A stretch of DNA of 64,000 nucleotides from Betaproteobacteria bacterium (GCA_016861105.1 BOKS01000001.1:372001-436000); one strand, 5' to 3'; positions 1-12,011 are shown, counted from the stretch's first letter. Numbers and translations are program-made. The notes: generated by a model from the sequence alone, not told the origin.

Positions 1-32
1 TCAACGACTATCGCGCGATTCTCGTCCTGTAG
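1..32 (+). CDS. C-terminal tail of an unidentified upstream gene (partial)
   Basis: The third plus-strand frame is open from the window edge and ends with a TAG at 30-32, encoding only NDYRAILVL. Its stop lies 1 bp from the stop of the convergent E1 gene, as expected for two real genes meeting tail to tail. Too little remains to name a product. If real, it shows that no aceF follows the E1 gene on the same strand. Confidence 0.35.
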   Translation, partial: NDYRAILVL

Positions 33-33
33 A

Positions 34-2868
<2,835 letters not shown>

Positions 2869-2885
2869 GGTCGTCTCCTCGCGGC

Positions 2886-2928
2886 CATTATCGCGCCGGG
2901 AACGTGGTGCCGCGGCGGCGCGATAATG
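2886..2928. promoter_or_regulatory. 13-bp inverted repeat in the aceE/pyrC divergent promoter region
   Basis: CATTATCGCGCCG at 2886-2898 is matched by its exact reverse complement at 2916-2928, with 17 bp between. Each arm contains GATAAT reading outward, a plausible -10 hexamer, so the dyad may hold two divergent promoters. No convincing -35 is visible. The right-hand GATAAT ends 6 bp before the pyrC ATG and pyrC has no SD, so a leaderless or nearly leaderless pyrC transcript is possible. Confidence 0.45.
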
Positions 2929-2933
2929 CACGC

Positions 2934-3989
2934 ATGACCGCCGACACGCTGACGATCACCCGTCCCGACGACTGGCACTTGCACCTGCGCGACGGCGCGG
3001 CGATGGCCGACGTGCTGCCTTACACCGCGAAGCAGTTCGCGCGCGCGATCGTGATGCCGAACCTGAAACCTCCGGTCACGACCGTCGCGCTGGCGGCTGC
3101 GTATCGCGAACGCATCCTGCGCGCGCTGCCCGCCGGGCCCGCCTTCGAGCCGCTGATGACGCTCTACCTGACCGACAACACGCCGGCCGACGAGATCCGC
3201 CGCGCGAAGGAAAGCGGCTTCGTGCACGGCGTCAAGCTCTATCCGGCCGGCGCGACGACCCACTCCGATGCCGGCGTCACGAGCCTCGCCAAATGCGCGC
3301 GCGCGCTCGAGGCGATGCAGGCGGTCGACCTGCCGCTGCTGGTGCACGGCGAAGTCACGCACGCGCACGTCGACGTGTTCGACCGCGAACAGGTGTTCAT
3401 CGACGAGGTGCTGGAGCCGCTGCGGCGCGACTTTCCGCAACTGCGCGTCGTCTTCGAGCACATCACGACGCAGCAGGCGGTGGACTATGTGCTGGAGGCG
3501 CGGGGCCGTATCGGCGCCACCATCACAGCGCACCATCTGCTCTACAACCGCAACGCGATCTTCCTGACGCCCGAAGGCCGCGCGGGCGTGCGGCCGCACT
3601 ACTACTGCCTGCCGGTGCTCAAGCGCGAGCCGCACCGGCAGGCGCTGCTGCGCGCAGCGACCTCGGGCAACCCGCGCTTCTTCCTCGGCACCGACAGCGC
3701 ACCGCACCCGAAAGGCGACAAGGAGAACGCGTGCGGCTGCGCGGGCTGCTTCACCGCGGCGAGCGCGCTCGAGATGTACGCGATGGCGTTCGAACAGGCC
3801 GGCGCACTCGACAAGCTGGAAGCGTTCGCGAGCTTCCACGGACCGGACTTCTACGGACTGCCGCGCAACCGGTCGAAGGTGACGCTCGAACGGCGCGCGT
3901 GGACCGTGCCGAACGAACTGAAGTTCGGCGATGCGACGATCGTTCCGCTCGCCGCCGGCGAAGCGCTGCCGTGGAAAGTCACGACGTAA
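2934..3989 (+). CDS. pyrC: Dihydroorotase, homodimeric type
   Basis: Dihydroorotase cyclises N-carbamoyl-aspartate to dihydroorotate in pyrimidine synthesis, in the cytoplasm. The 351-residue product matches E. coli PyrC in length (348). The binuclear zinc site is intact: HxH at H15 and H17, the lysine to be carboxylated K101 in VKLYPAG, H138 in LVHGE, H176 in FEHITT and the catalytic D254 in GTDSAPH. The ATG at 2934 is favoured by alignment to the family, since translation proceeds straight into the HLHLRDG barrel start. No SD is visible before it. The 3' end overlaps the next gene by 19 bp. Confidence 0.96.
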   Translation: MTADTLTITRPDDWHLHLRDGAAMADVLPYTAKQFARAIVMPNLKPPVTTVALAAAYRERILRALPAGPAFEPLMTLYLTDNTPADEIRRAKESGFVHGVKLYPAGATTHSDAGVTSLAKCARALEAMQAVDLPLLVHGEVTHAHVDVFDREQVFIDEVLEPLRRDFPQLRVVFEHITTQQAVDYVLEARGRIGATITAHHLLYNRNAIFLTPEGRAGVRPHYYCLPVLKREPHRQALLRAATSGNPRFFLGTDSAPHPKGDKENACGCAGCFTAASALEMYAMAFEQAGALDKLEAFASFHGPDFYGLPRNRSKVTLERRAWTVPNELKFGDATIVPLAAGEALPWKVTT

Positions 3990-4771
3990 GGGCGTTGCCT
4001 GCGCTGGACTGGTCGGCGCCGTGGTTTGCGCCGATCGTCCGCCGGCGCGCGCTGCTCGATGCGGCCGACTGGCGCGCGGCGTTGAGCGAAGCTGCGCGCG
4101 AGCGCGGCGTCGTTTCCGGTCGCGGCCGGCCGATCGTTTTCGCCGGCGGCGACGACGCCGGCGACACGCCGTACGAGCTGCACATCGCGGCGACCGGCCG
4201 CGTGCCGACGCGCGCCAACCTGCACGATGCCTTCAACGCGCTGATCTGGCTGGCGTATCCGCGCGCGAAGGCAGCCCTGAACCGGCGCCAGGCCGAGGAG
4301 ATCGAGGCGCGCGGGATCGGCGGAACGCGCGGCCCCGTGCGCGACGCTGCCACGCTGATCGACGAAAGCGGACTGCTGTTCGTAAGCGACGACGCCGAGG
4401 TCTTCGCCGCGCTCGCCCGGCACGACTGGCGGCGGCTGCTGGTCGACTGGCGCGAGCGCTGGGGCAGGGACATCGTCGCGTGCGCGTTCGGCCACGCGTT
4501 GCTCGAAAAGCTCGCCGGCCCGTTCAAGTCGATCACCGCGTGCGTCGTGCCGGTTCCGCTGCGCGGCGATCGCGACGAAGCAGCCGCGCGCTTCATCGAA
4601 CGCGCCGACCTCGCGCCGCCGCTGCTCGCGCACCTGCCGGTGCTCGGCATTCCGGGCTGGTGGCCCGCGAACGAAGCGCCGTCGTTCTACGACGATGCAC
4701 GGGTCTTCCGCCCGAGATCGTCGGGCGTTGGCCGTCGGCCGCCGGCCGCGAACCGTCGCGCACCGGTTTGA
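3971..4771 (+). CDS. DUF3025 family protein
   Basis: The 266-residue cytoplasmic protein has the hallmarks of DUF3025: the HDAFNALIWLAYP segment, a DESG motif, and the GIPGWWP.N...FYDD ending. No biochemical role is established for this family to my knowledge. The GTG at 3971 lies inside pyrC, so the genes are translationally coupled. This pyrC-DUF3025 pairing is common in Burkholderiales, which supports both the annotation and the taxonomic guess. A later start is possible, but the segment around LPALDWSAPWF is already family-like. Confidence 0.85.
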   Translation: MESHDVRALPALDWSAPWFAPIVRRRALLDAADWRAALSEAARERGVVSGRGRPIVFAGGDDAGDTPYELHIAATGRVPTRANLHDAFNALIWLAYPRAKAALNRRQAEEIEARGIGGTRGPVRDAATLIDESGLLFVSDDAEVFAALARHDWRRLLVDWRERWGRDIVACAFGHALLEKLAGPFKSITACVVPVPLRGDRDEAAARFIERADLAPPLLAHLPVLGIPGWWPANEAPSFYDDARVFRPRSSGVGRRPPAANRRAPV

Positions 4772-4773
4772 AC

Positions 4774-4787
4774 GCAATCCGCAATCC
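4774..4787. repeat. Two copies of the GCAATCC heptamer
   Basis: GCAATCC occurs twice in tandem at 4774-4780 and 4781-4787, filling the 19-bp gap between the DUF3025 stop and the otnK ATG. It is the same unit as in the flagellar junction elements, here without an opposite arm. It leaves no SD before otnK. Confidence 0.8.
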
Positions 4788-4790
4788 GCC

Positions 4791-6047
4791 ATGCTCCTGG
4801 GCTGCATCGCCGACGATTTCACCGGCGCCTCCGATCTGGCCAACACGCTGACGCGCGAGGGCATGCGCACGGTGCAGTCGATCGGCGTGCCGGCGGCCGA
4901 CGTGCGGATCGATGCCGACGCGGTGGTCGTCGCGCTGAAGACGCGCTCGATCGAGCCGCAGGACGCGGTCGCGCAGTCGCTCGCCGCGTACGCATGGCTC
5001 AGGCGCGCCGGCTGCACCCAGTTCCTGTTCAAGATCTGCTCGACCTTCGATTCGACGCCGAGAGGCAACATCGGTCCGGTCGGCGCCGCGCTGCGGCTTG
5101 CGGTGCACGCGGACGAGGCCGAGGCGTGCGTACCGGTGTGCCCGGCGTTTCCGGCCAACGGCCGCACCGTCTATCGCGGCCACCTGTTCGTCGGCGACAG
5201 TCTGCTGAACGAAAGCGGCATGCAGTCGCATCCGCTGAACCCGATGACCGACGCGAACCTCGTGCGCGTGCTGCAGGCGCAGACGAGCGAGCGCGTCGGG
5301 CTCGTGGCCTTCGACGTCGTGCGGCGCGGTCCGGGTCCGATTGCCGCGGCGCTGAAGGCGCTCGGCGCCGGCGGCTACGGCTTCGCCATCGTCGACGCGC
5401 TCGACGACTCCGACCTGCGCGCGCTCGGGGAAGCGCTGGCCGAGGTTCCGCTGGCGATCGGCGGCTCGGGCATCGCGCTCGGTCTGCCGGAGAACTTCCG
5501 TCGCGCGGGACGGCTCGCCGAGCACGCGCCGTTCGCGGTCAAGGTCGACGGGCCTTGCGTGCTGCTTGCGGGTTCGTGCTCGGGCGCGACGCGCGCGCAG
5601 ATCGCCGACTACCGGGCGCACGGCCCGGTGCTCGAACTCGACCCCGCGCGCGTGACCGGCGACGCGGCGTATCTGCACGAGGTCGCTGCGTTCTGCATCG
5701 CGCAGTACGCGCCGGCGCTGGTCGCGAGTTCGGCCGAGCCCGAACGGGTGGCCGCGGTGCGCGGCCGCTTCGGCGACGGCGTTTCCGCGAAGATCGAGCA
5801 GTTTTTCGGGGCGCTGGCAGCGGAGCTCGCGCGGCGCGGCGTGCGCCGTTTCGTCGTCGCCGGCGGCGAAACCTCGGGCGCGGTTGTCAATGCGCTCGGC
5901 CTCGCGCAGCTTCATATCGGCGCGGAGATCGATCCGGGCGTGCCGGCGCTGTTCGCGCGGCGCGACGGTGCCTGGTGCGCGCTCGCCCTAAAATCCGGCA
6001 ACTTCGGCGCGCGCGATTTCTTCGCCAAGGCGCAGCGATTCGTATAG
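4791..6047 (+). CDS. otnK: 3-oxo-tetronate kinase (four-carbon acid sugar kinase)
   Basis: OtnK phosphorylates 3-oxo-tetronates to 3-oxo-tetronate 4-phosphates, a step in D-erythronate/D-threonate breakdown. The 418-residue product has the family start (LLGCIADDFTGASDLAN) with substrate-binding N-terminal domain motifs such as KICSTFDSTPRGNIGP, and the nucleotide-binding C-terminal domain with VVAGGETSGAVV. Length matches the family (about 420). The next gene encodes the dehydrogenase that would supply the oxidised substrate, which supports this activity over related threonate kinases. The matching aldolase (otnC) and isomerase (otnI) genes are not in the window. The start codon directly follows two GCAATCC heptamers, with no SD. 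Confidence 0.88.
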   Translation: MLLGCIADDFTGASDLANTLTREGMRTVQSIGVPAADVRIDADAVVVALKTRSIEPQDAVAQSLAAYAWLRRAGCTQFLFKICSTFDSTPRGNIGPVGAALRLAVHADEAEACVPVCPAFPANGRTVYRGHLFVGDSLLNESGMQSHPLNPMTDANLVRVLQAQTSERVGLVAFDVVRRGPGPIAAALKALGAGGYGFAIVDALDDSDLRALGEALAEVPLAIGGSGIALGLPENFRRAGRLAEHAPFAVKVDGPCVLLAGSCSGATRAQIADYRAHGPVLELDPARVTGDAAYLHEVAAFCIAQYAPALVASSAEPERVAAVRGRFGDGVSAKIEQFFGALAAELARRGVRRFVVAGGETSGAVVNALGLAQLHIGAEIDPGVPALFARRDGAWCALALKSGNFGARDFFAKAQRFV

Positions 6048-6055
6048 GTCCATCG

Positions 6056-7033
6056 ATGAAGATCGTCGTCACCGGCGGCACCGGATTCCTGGGACAGCTT
6101 CTGATCCGCGCGTTGCTCGAGCGCGGGCGCCTTTCGCGCGCCGACGGCACCGAAGCCGGGATCGAGCAGATCGTTTCGGTCGACCAGGCGCAGCCGGGCA
6201 GGCTGATCGTCGACGACCGGGTCGGCTACGTCGTCGGCGACATCGGCGCGCCGCACTTCCTGTCGCACGTGCTCGCCGCCGATACCGACAGCGTGTTCCA
6301 TCTCGCTGCGGTGGTCAGCGGCGCGGCCGAGGCCGATTTCGACCTGGGCATGCGCGTGAACCTCGACGGCACGCGCGCGCTGCTCGACGCCTGCCGCGTC
6401 CAGAAGCGCACGCCGCGCGTGGTGTTCGCCAGTTCCGTCGCAGTCTTCGGCGGTCCGTTGCCGGCGGTCGTCACCGACGAAACGACGCCGACGCCGCAGT
6501 CGAGCTACGGCGCGCAGAAGCTGGTCGGCGAACTGCTGGTCGGCGACTATTCGCGCAAGGGTTTCGTCGACGGGCGCGCGGTGCGCCTGCCGACGATCGT
6601 CGTGCGGCCGGGCAAGCCGAACGCGGCGGCGTCGAGCTTCGCGAGCGGCATCATCCGCGAGCCGCTGGCGGGCGAAACGGCGATCTGCCCGGTCGAGCCG
6701 GACACGGCGATGTGGCTGCTGTCGCCCGACGCGGCGATCCGCAACCTGATCCACGCGCACGAACTGCCGGCCGACGCGTGGGGCAGCCGGCGCGCGCTGA
6801 ACCTGCCGGGGCTCACGCTCACCGTGCGCGAGATGATCGAGGCGCTGCGCGCGGTCGGCGGCGACGCCGCGGTCGAGCGCATCCAGTGGCAGCCCGACGA
6901 GCGCATTCGCGCGATCGTCCGCACCTGGCCCGCGCGCTTCGATACGCGCCGCGCCGACGCGCTGGGCTTCGTCCGCGACGCGGACTTCGTCGAGGTCGTG
7001 CGCGCCTACGCGCGGACGTACGCCGGAGGCTGA
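6056..7033 (+). CDS. denD: D-erythronate dehydrogenase
   Basis: DenD is an NAD-dependent short-chain/epimerase-type enzyme that oxidises D-erythronate to 2-oxo-tetronate. The 325-residue product begins with the Rossmann loop GGTGFLG, has the FASSVAVFGG strand, the catalytic YGAQK (Tyr-x-x-x-Lys) and the RLPTIVVRPGKPN segment typical of this subfamily. It starts 8 bp after otnK, so the two are almost certainly cotranscribed. The SDR family is certain. The exact substrate rests on resemblance and on the kinase neighbour. Confidence 0.85.
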   Translation: MKIVVTGGTGFLGQLLIRALLERGRLSRADGTEAGIEQIVSVDQAQPGRLIVDDRVGYVVGDIGAPHFLSHVLAADTDSVFHLAAVVSGAAEADFDLGMRVNLDGTRALLDACRVQKRTPRVVFASSVAVFGGPLPAVVTDETTPTPQSSYGAQKLVGELLVGDYSRKGFVDGRAVRLPTIVVRPGKPNAAASSFASGIIREPLAGETAICPVEPDTAMWLLSPDAAIRNLIHAHELPADAWGSRRALNLPGLTLTVREMIEALRAVGGDAAVERIQWQPDERIRAIVRTWPARFDTRRADALGFVRDADFVEVVRAYARTYAGG

Positions 7034-7153
7034 AACGGCGAAGCGACCGGCGCCGCGCAAAGCGCCATCCGGCCGACCGGAGCCTGCTGCGGCGGCGGTG
7101 TAAGCTGGCACCGTCGGTGACGCTCATCGCACCGTCGAAAAGGAGGTCACCGA

Positions 7154-7309
7154 GTGGCGAAACCGAACTACCAGTACGAAAAGCGCCAACGCGAGCTGGC
7201 GAAGAAGCGCAAGCAGGAAGAAAAACGCCAGCGCAAGGCCGCGAAGGCGGAACCCGTCGCCCCGCCCGAGCCGCCGCCGCAACCGGCCGAAGACAAGTCC
7301 GCACCCTGA
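7154..7309 (+). CDS. Small highly charged conserved protein (51 aa)
   Basis: A 52-codon gene starting with GTG at 7154 behind a near-perfect SD (AAGGAGGT, 7139-7146). The N-terminal half is dominated by Lys, Arg, Glu and Gln (KRQRELAKKRKQEEKRQRK) and likely forms a helix; the tail is Pro-rich and acidic. Small proteins beginning MAKPNY..EKRQRELAKK are, from memory, widespread in betaproteobacteria with no assigned function. The strong SD is the best evidence that it is translated. Confidence 0.75.
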   Translation: MAKPNYQYEKRQRELAKKRKQEEKRQRKAAKAEPVAPPEPPPQPAEDKSAP

Positions 7310-7370
7310 ACCCCCGCGCGGCGGCAGCGGTTTCGTCCGAACCGGTCCCGCCCGCGCAGCATCGCCACGC

Positions 7371-7988
7371 ATGTACCGCGGCGAACGGCTGAACGGTCTT
7401 ACGCACCTCGCCGGCATCGCTTTCGCCGGCGTCGCGACGGTCGTGCTGATCACGCTCGCTGCGCGCGCGGGCGATCCCTGGAAGATCACGAGCTTCGGCA
7501 TCTTCGGCGCGATGCTGATCGCGCTGTACTCGATTTCCACGCTGTACCACAGCCTGCGCGGACGCGCGAAGGCCGTGCTGCGCAAACTCGATCACTGCGC
7601 GATCTACCTGCTGATCGCGGGCACCTACACGCCGTTCACGCTGGTGACGCTGCGCGGTCCGCTCGGCTGGACGCTGTTCGGGCTGGTCTGGGCGCTGGCG
7701 CTCGCCGGCATCGTGCAGGAGCTGTGGTTCGCGCGCGGGGCGCGCGTCGCCTCGCTGGTCCTGTATCTGCTGATGGGCTGGCTCGGCCTCGCCGCCGCGG
7801 TTCCGCTGGTGCGCGAGATCGGCTGGTCCGGCTTCGCCTGGGTCGCGGCGGGCGGCGTGCTCTACACGGGGGGCCTCGTGTTCTACGCGAACGACGAAAG
7901 CTGGCGCCACGCGCACGGCATCTGGCACCTGTTCGTGCTCGCGGGCAGCGCGAGCCACTTCGTCGCACTGCTGCTGTTCGTCGCCTGA
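7371..7988 (+). CDS. Hemolysin III / PAQR-like family membrane protein
   Basis: The 205-residue product has about seven hydrophobic segments and the conserved metal-site signatures of the HlyIII/YqfA family: STLYHS near residue 60, DHCAIYLLIAGTYTPF near 85-100, and HGIWHLFVLAGSASHF at the C-terminus, which supply the His and Asp ligands expected of a membrane hydrolase fold. The physiological role of bacterial members is unsettled; the hemolysin name is historical. It ends 15 bp before the convergent ThDP-enzyme gene. Confidence 0.9.
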   Translation: MYRGERLNGLTHLAGIAFAGVATVVLITLAARAGDPWKITSFGIFGAMLIALYSISTLYHSLRGRAKAVLRKLDHCAIYLLIAGTYTPFTLVTLRGPLGWTLFGLVWALALAGIVQELWFARGARVASLVLYLLMGWLGLAAAVPLVREIGWSGFAWVAAGGVLYTGGLVFYANDESWRHAHGIWHLFVLAGSASHFVALLLFVA

Positions 7989-8003
7989 GCGGTTTCCGCG
8001 CGA

Positions 8004-9698
8004 TCAGCGCAACTGCGCGGTCGACCGGATCGCCGAAATCGTGGCGTTCGGCGTGATCACCTCGGGATCGCAGCGCAGCTCGATCAGCGCGGGCAGCCGC
8101 TTTTCGCGCGTGTACGCGAGCGCCTTGTCGAGCGCGGGCGCGAAGGCATCGGTCGTTTCGACCACCGCGCCGAATCCGCCGTAGGCCTGCGCGAGCAGCG
8201 CGAAATGCGGGCTGCCGAGCGCGGTGCCGTGCACGCGCGCCGGAAACTCGCGCTCCTGGTGCATGCGGATCGTGCCGTACATGCCGTTGTTGAAGACGAG
8301 CACGAGCGGCGCGGCCCGGTACTGCGCGGCGGTGGCCAGCTCCTGCCCCGTCATCAGGAAGTCGCCGTCGCCGGCGAAGCACACGACCGTGCGCTCGGGG
8401 GCGGCGATCTTCGCGGCGACCGCGGCGGGAACCCCGTAGCCCATGCTGCCCGCGGTCGGCGCGAGCTGCGTGCGCATCGGCCCGTAGCGCCAGAAGCGAT
8501 GCGCCCAGGTCGCGAAGTTGCCGGCGCCGTTGGTGACGATCGCGTCCTCCGGCAGCGCGCGCTTGAGGCTCTCGACGATCTGCCACAGGTCGAGCTTCGG
8601 CACGAGCTGCGAGTACACCGGCGGGCGCGCCTGCCATGCCTCGTACTCGGCGCGCGCCTGCGCGACGGTCTCCGCCCACGGCGGGTTTTCGATCGGCACC
8701 ATCATCGCCAGCCGTGCGGCGAACTGCGGCATGCCGGAGCAGATCGCGAGCTTGGGCTGATAGACGCGGCCCAGCTCTTCGATGCCCTGGTGCACGTGAA
8801 CGAGCGCCTGCTTCGGTTGCGGCGCCTCCAGCAGCGTGTAGCCGCCGGTGGTCATCTCGCCGAGCCGCGGGCCGATCGCGATCACCAGATCGGCGTCCTT
8901 GATGCGCTGTGCGAGCTTCGGGTTGATCGCGATGCCGATGTCGCCGACGTAGTTCGGATGGCGGTTGTCGAACAGATCCTGGTAGCGGAACGCGCAGGCC
9001 ACCGGCAGCCGGTTGGCTTCGGCAAAGCGGCGCAGGTTGTCGCACGCGGCCGGCGTCCAGCCCGGGCCGCCGAGCAGCACGAGCGGGCGTTGCGCGGCGC
9101 CGAGCAGTTGCCGGAGCGCGGCCATCTGCGTGTCGCTCGGTGCGGCCTGCACCGGCTGATGGCAGGCGGCGTCGGCGACCTCCGCCGTCTGCGTCTGCAT
9201 GTCCTCGGGCAGCGCGAGCACGACCGGACCCGGTCGGCCGCTGGTCGCGGTCTGGAACGCGCGCGCGACGAATTCGGGGATGCGATCCGCGCGGTCGATC
9301 TGCGCGACCCATTTGGCCATCTGGCCGAACATCCGGCGGTAGTCGATCTCCTGGAACGCTTCGCGCTCGGCGAAGTCGCTGCCCACCTGGCCGATGAAAA
9401 GAACGATCGGCGTGGAGTCCTGGAACGCCGTGTGCACGCCGATCGATGCGTTGGTCGCGCCCGGCCCGCGCGTGACGAAGGCCACGCCGGGTTGCCCCGT
9501 GAGCTTGGCGTAGGCGTCGGCCATGAAAGTCGAACCGGATTCGTGCCGGTTGACGACGAGCTTGATGCGGTCGCGCGCGTCATACAGCGCGTCGAGCACT
9601 GCGAGATAGCTTTCGCCGGGAACGCAGAAGGCGTGATTGACGCCCTGGAGCAGAAGCTGGTCGACGAGCAGGCGGGCGCCGGTGCGCAGATGGCTCAT
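8004..9698 (-). CDS. ThDP-dependent enzyme, acetolactate synthase large-subunit-like
   Basis: The 564-residue protein has the three-domain layout of the acetolactate synthase/oxalyl-CoA decarboxylase/benzoylformate decarboxylase superfamily. The activating glutamate is E29 in CVPGES, a central NAD/FAD-fold domain follows, and the C-terminal ThDP/Mg site has GDGDFLMTGQEL and NNGMYGTIRMHQE. No small regulatory subunit gene lies beside it, so biosynthetic IlvB is unlikely. The ATG at 9698 aligns with the family start (HLRTGARLLVDQL); the longer frame adds an unlikely leader. The substrate cannot be told from sequence. Confidence 0.85.
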   Translation of the reverse strand: MSHLRTGARLLVDQLLLQGVNHAFCVPGESYLAVLDALYDARDRIKLVVNRHESGSTFMADAYAKLTGQPGVAFVTRGPGATNASIGVHTAFQDSTPIVLFIGQVGSDFAEREAFQEIDYRRMFGQMAKWVAQIDRADRIPEFVARAFQTATSGRPGPVVLALPEDMQTQTAEVADAACHQPVQAAPSDTQMAALRQLLGAAQRPLVLLGGPGWTPAACDNLRRFAEANRLPVACAFRYQDLFDNRHPNYVGDIGIAINPKLAQRIKDADLVIAIGPRLGEMTTGGYTLLEAPQPKQALVHVHQGIEELGRVYQPKLAICSGMPQFAARLAMMVPIENPPWAETVAQARAEYEAWQARPPVYSQLVPKLDLWQIVESLKRALPEDAIVTNGAGNFATWAHRFWRYGPMRTQLAPTAGSMGYGVPAAVAAKIAAPERTVVCFAGDGDFLMTGQELATAAQYRAAPLVLVFNNGMYGTIRMHQEREFPARVHGTALGSPHFALLAQAYGGFGAVVETTDAFAPALDKALAYTREKRLPALIELRCDPEVITPNATISAIRSTAQLR

Positions 9699-9791
9699 GA
9701 AGCGACGAGCGAAAGAGGAAGAAGGCGGCAGTGTAGCGGCAGCGCCTCGCACCGATCACAATCACGGGCGCCGTTTCCGCGCGAATCGGGA

Positions 9792-12011
9792 ATGAATCTG
9801 AAGCGCCTCGCCGCCATCTTGTTTGCCACGCTGCTCGCGACGCCCGCTGCGTGGCCGAGAGCGGCCGCGCCGACCGAAGGCGCCGCCCCGCGCGAGCGCC
9901 CGCGCATCGGGCTCGTGCTGTCCGGCGGCGGCGCGCGGGGCTTCGCGCATATCGGCGTGCTGAAGGTGTTGCAGGAGCTGCGCGTGCCGGTCGATGCGGT
10001 CGCCGCCACGAGCATGGGCGCGATCGTGGGCGGCGGCTATGCGGCCGGTTATTCGCCGCGGCAACTCGAGGAGCTCGCTCGCAGCACCGACTGGAACAAC
10101 ATCTTCTCGCTGCGCGCGCCGCGCGAATCGCTGCACTTCCGCCGCAAGGAGGACGACTACAAGAACCTGTCGAACGTCGAGTTCGGCATCAAGGAGGACG
10201 GGCTGACGCTGCCGCGCGGAGCGGTCGGCAGCCAGAACCTGGGGCTATTCCTGCGCGCGCTCGGCGGGCCGGTCAAGGAGATCAACGATCTCGCGCGGCT
10301 GCCGATCCCGTTCGCGGCGGCGGCGACCGACTTGGCGACCGGAAAGCTGGTCGTTCTGCAAAAGAACGTCTCGCTGTCCACCGCGATGCGCGCGTCGATG
10401 TCGGTGCCCGCGGCGTTCGCGCCCGTGGAGGTCGAAGGCCGGCCGCTGGTCGACGGCGGGCTGGTGCGCAATCTGCCGGTCGATCTTGCCCGGCAGATGG
10501 GTGTGGATCGCGTGATCGCGGTCAACGTCGGCAGGCCCTTGCTGCCGAAGGAGCAGTTGACCAGCGTGCTCGCCGTCAGCGAGCAGGTGATCAACATCCT
10601 GACCGAGCAGAACGTCGAGCGCAGCTTGGCCGAGCTGGGGCCCGACGACATCCTGATCACGCCCGATCTCGCGGCCTTCGGCCCCGGCGACTTCGCGCGC
10701 AACGAGGCGATCGTCGCCGCCGGCGAAGCGGCCGCGCGCCGGCTCGCGGACCGGCTCGCGTCGCTCGCGCTCGACGCGGCCGCGTACGCCGCGTTCGAGG
10801 AGCGGCGCACGCAGCTCGTGCGCGAGGACCGGCCCGTCGCGGTGACCGACGTGCAGGTGGCCGGACTGCGCATCGTGAACCCGGAGGCGATCCGCCGCGA
10901 GATCGACGTGCCGCTCGACAAGCCGCTCGCGACCGCAGAGATCGACCGCGCGGTGCAGGAGGTGTTCGGCCGCGGCGACTTCGAGTCCGTCAGCTACAGC
11001 CTGGTCGACGACGGCCCGCGCCGCACGCTGATCGTCACGCCCTACGAGAAGTCCTGGGGCTACAACGCGCTGCGCGTCGGCGGCAACCTGCAGACCGACT
11101 TCGACACCGACAGCACGTTCAACCTGCTGATCGCGCACACGTGGAGCTGGCTCAACCGCTACGGCGCCGAGTGGCGCAACGAGCTGCAGATCGGCGATAC
11201 GCAGCGGCTGCTCACCGAGCTGTACCAGCCGCTCGCGCCGGGCAGCCGCTGGTTCGTGCTGCCGCGGCTCGCGGCGCAGCGCGAGGACTTCGATCTGTTC
11301 GTCGGGGCCGAGCCGCTCGCGCGCTTCCGCAACTCGACCGCGCGCGCCGACCTCGCGGTCGGCCTTGCGCTGCCGCGGCTCGGATCGCTGCGCGTCGGCG
11401 TCGGCCGCGCGCAGATCGAAACGACGCGGCTGATCGGCCCGCCCGTGCTGCCGGCGGCGCGCAGCCTGGTCACCGCCGGCGGCGCCGAGCTGAGGCTCGA
11501 CACGCTCGACACGGTCAACTATCCGCGGCGCGGTCTCTTCGCGAACCTCGCCTACCTGCGCTACAACGTCGCGGCCGGCAGCGCGCAGGCGCGCGACGCG
11601 TGGTCGGTCGAGGCGCTGAAGCCGATGACCTTCGGCCGTTACACCGTGGCGCTCGCGGCGCGCGGCGGCGTGGCCGCGCAGGAAGGCGCGTTCCGGCTGG
11701 GCGGGTTGTTCAACCTGTCGGGCACCCCGACCGGCCAGTTGAGCGGCGCGCGCTTCGCCCTGGTGCGCGCGCAGGCCTACCGCAACATCTCGGATGCGTT
11801 CGGCGACATCGCGATGCCCGTCTACGTCGGCTTCTCGCTCGAAGCGGGCGACGCGATCGCGCGCCGGCAGACGCTGCGCTGGTCGGACTTCGCGCACGCG
11901 GGTTCGCTGTTCTTCGGTGCGGAATCCCTCGTCGGCCCGGTGTACTTCGCGCTCGGCCGCACGTTCGGGGGTTCGAGCGCGATCTACTTCTACTGGGGCC
12001 GGCCGCAGTGA
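9792..12011 (+). CDS. Patatin-like phospholipase with POTRA and beta-barrel (type Vd autotransporter, PlpD-like)
   Basis: The 739-residue protein has a signal peptide (about 1-26) and a patatin phospholipase domain with the oxyanion loop SGGGARGFAHIGV, nucleophile S74 in ATSMGA and catalytic D221 in VDGGL. A POTRA-like segment follows (about 355-430, VTDVQVAGLRIVNPEAI...). The C-terminal half of amphipathic strands forms an outer-membrane barrel. This order and length match Pseudomonas PlpD, the type Vd secretion prototype. The expected role is display or release of a lipase at the cell surface. The gene is divergent from the ThDP enzyme with a 93-bp gap. Confidence 0.88.
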   Translation: MNLKRLAAILFATLLATPAAWPRAAAPTEGAAPRERPRIGLVLSGGGARGFAHIGVLKVLQELRVPVDAVAATSMGAIVGGGYAAGYSPRQLEELARSTDWNNIFSLRAPRESLHFRRKEDDYKNLSNVEFGIKEDGLTLPRGAVGSQNLGLFLRALGGPVKEINDLARLPIPFAAAATDLATGKLVVLQKNVSLSTAMRASMSVPAAFAPVEVEGRPLVDGGLVRNLPVDLARQMGVDRVIAVNVGRPLLPKEQLTSVLAVSEQVINILTEQNVERSLAELGPDDILITPDLAAFGPGDFARNEAIVAAGEAAARRLADRLASLALDAAAYAAFEERRTQLVREDRPVAVTDVQVAGLRIVNPEAIRREIDVPLDKPLATAEIDRAVQEVFGRGDFESVSYSLVDDGPRRTLIVTPYEKSWGYNALRVGGNLQTDFDTDSTFNLLIAHTWSWLNRYGAEWRNELQIGDTQRLLTELYQPLAPGSRWFVLPRLAAQREDFDLFVGAEPLARFRNSTARADLAVGLALPRLGSLRVGVGRAQIETTRLIGPPVLPAARSLVTAGGAELRLDTLDTVNYPRRGLFANLAYLRYNVAAGSAQARDAWSVEALKPMTFGRYTVALAARGGVAAQEGAFRLGGLFNLSGTPTGQLSGARFALVRAQAYRNISDAFGDIAMPVYVGFSLEAGDAIARRQTLRWSDFAHAGSLFFGAESLVGPVYFALGRTFGGSSAIYFYWGRPQ

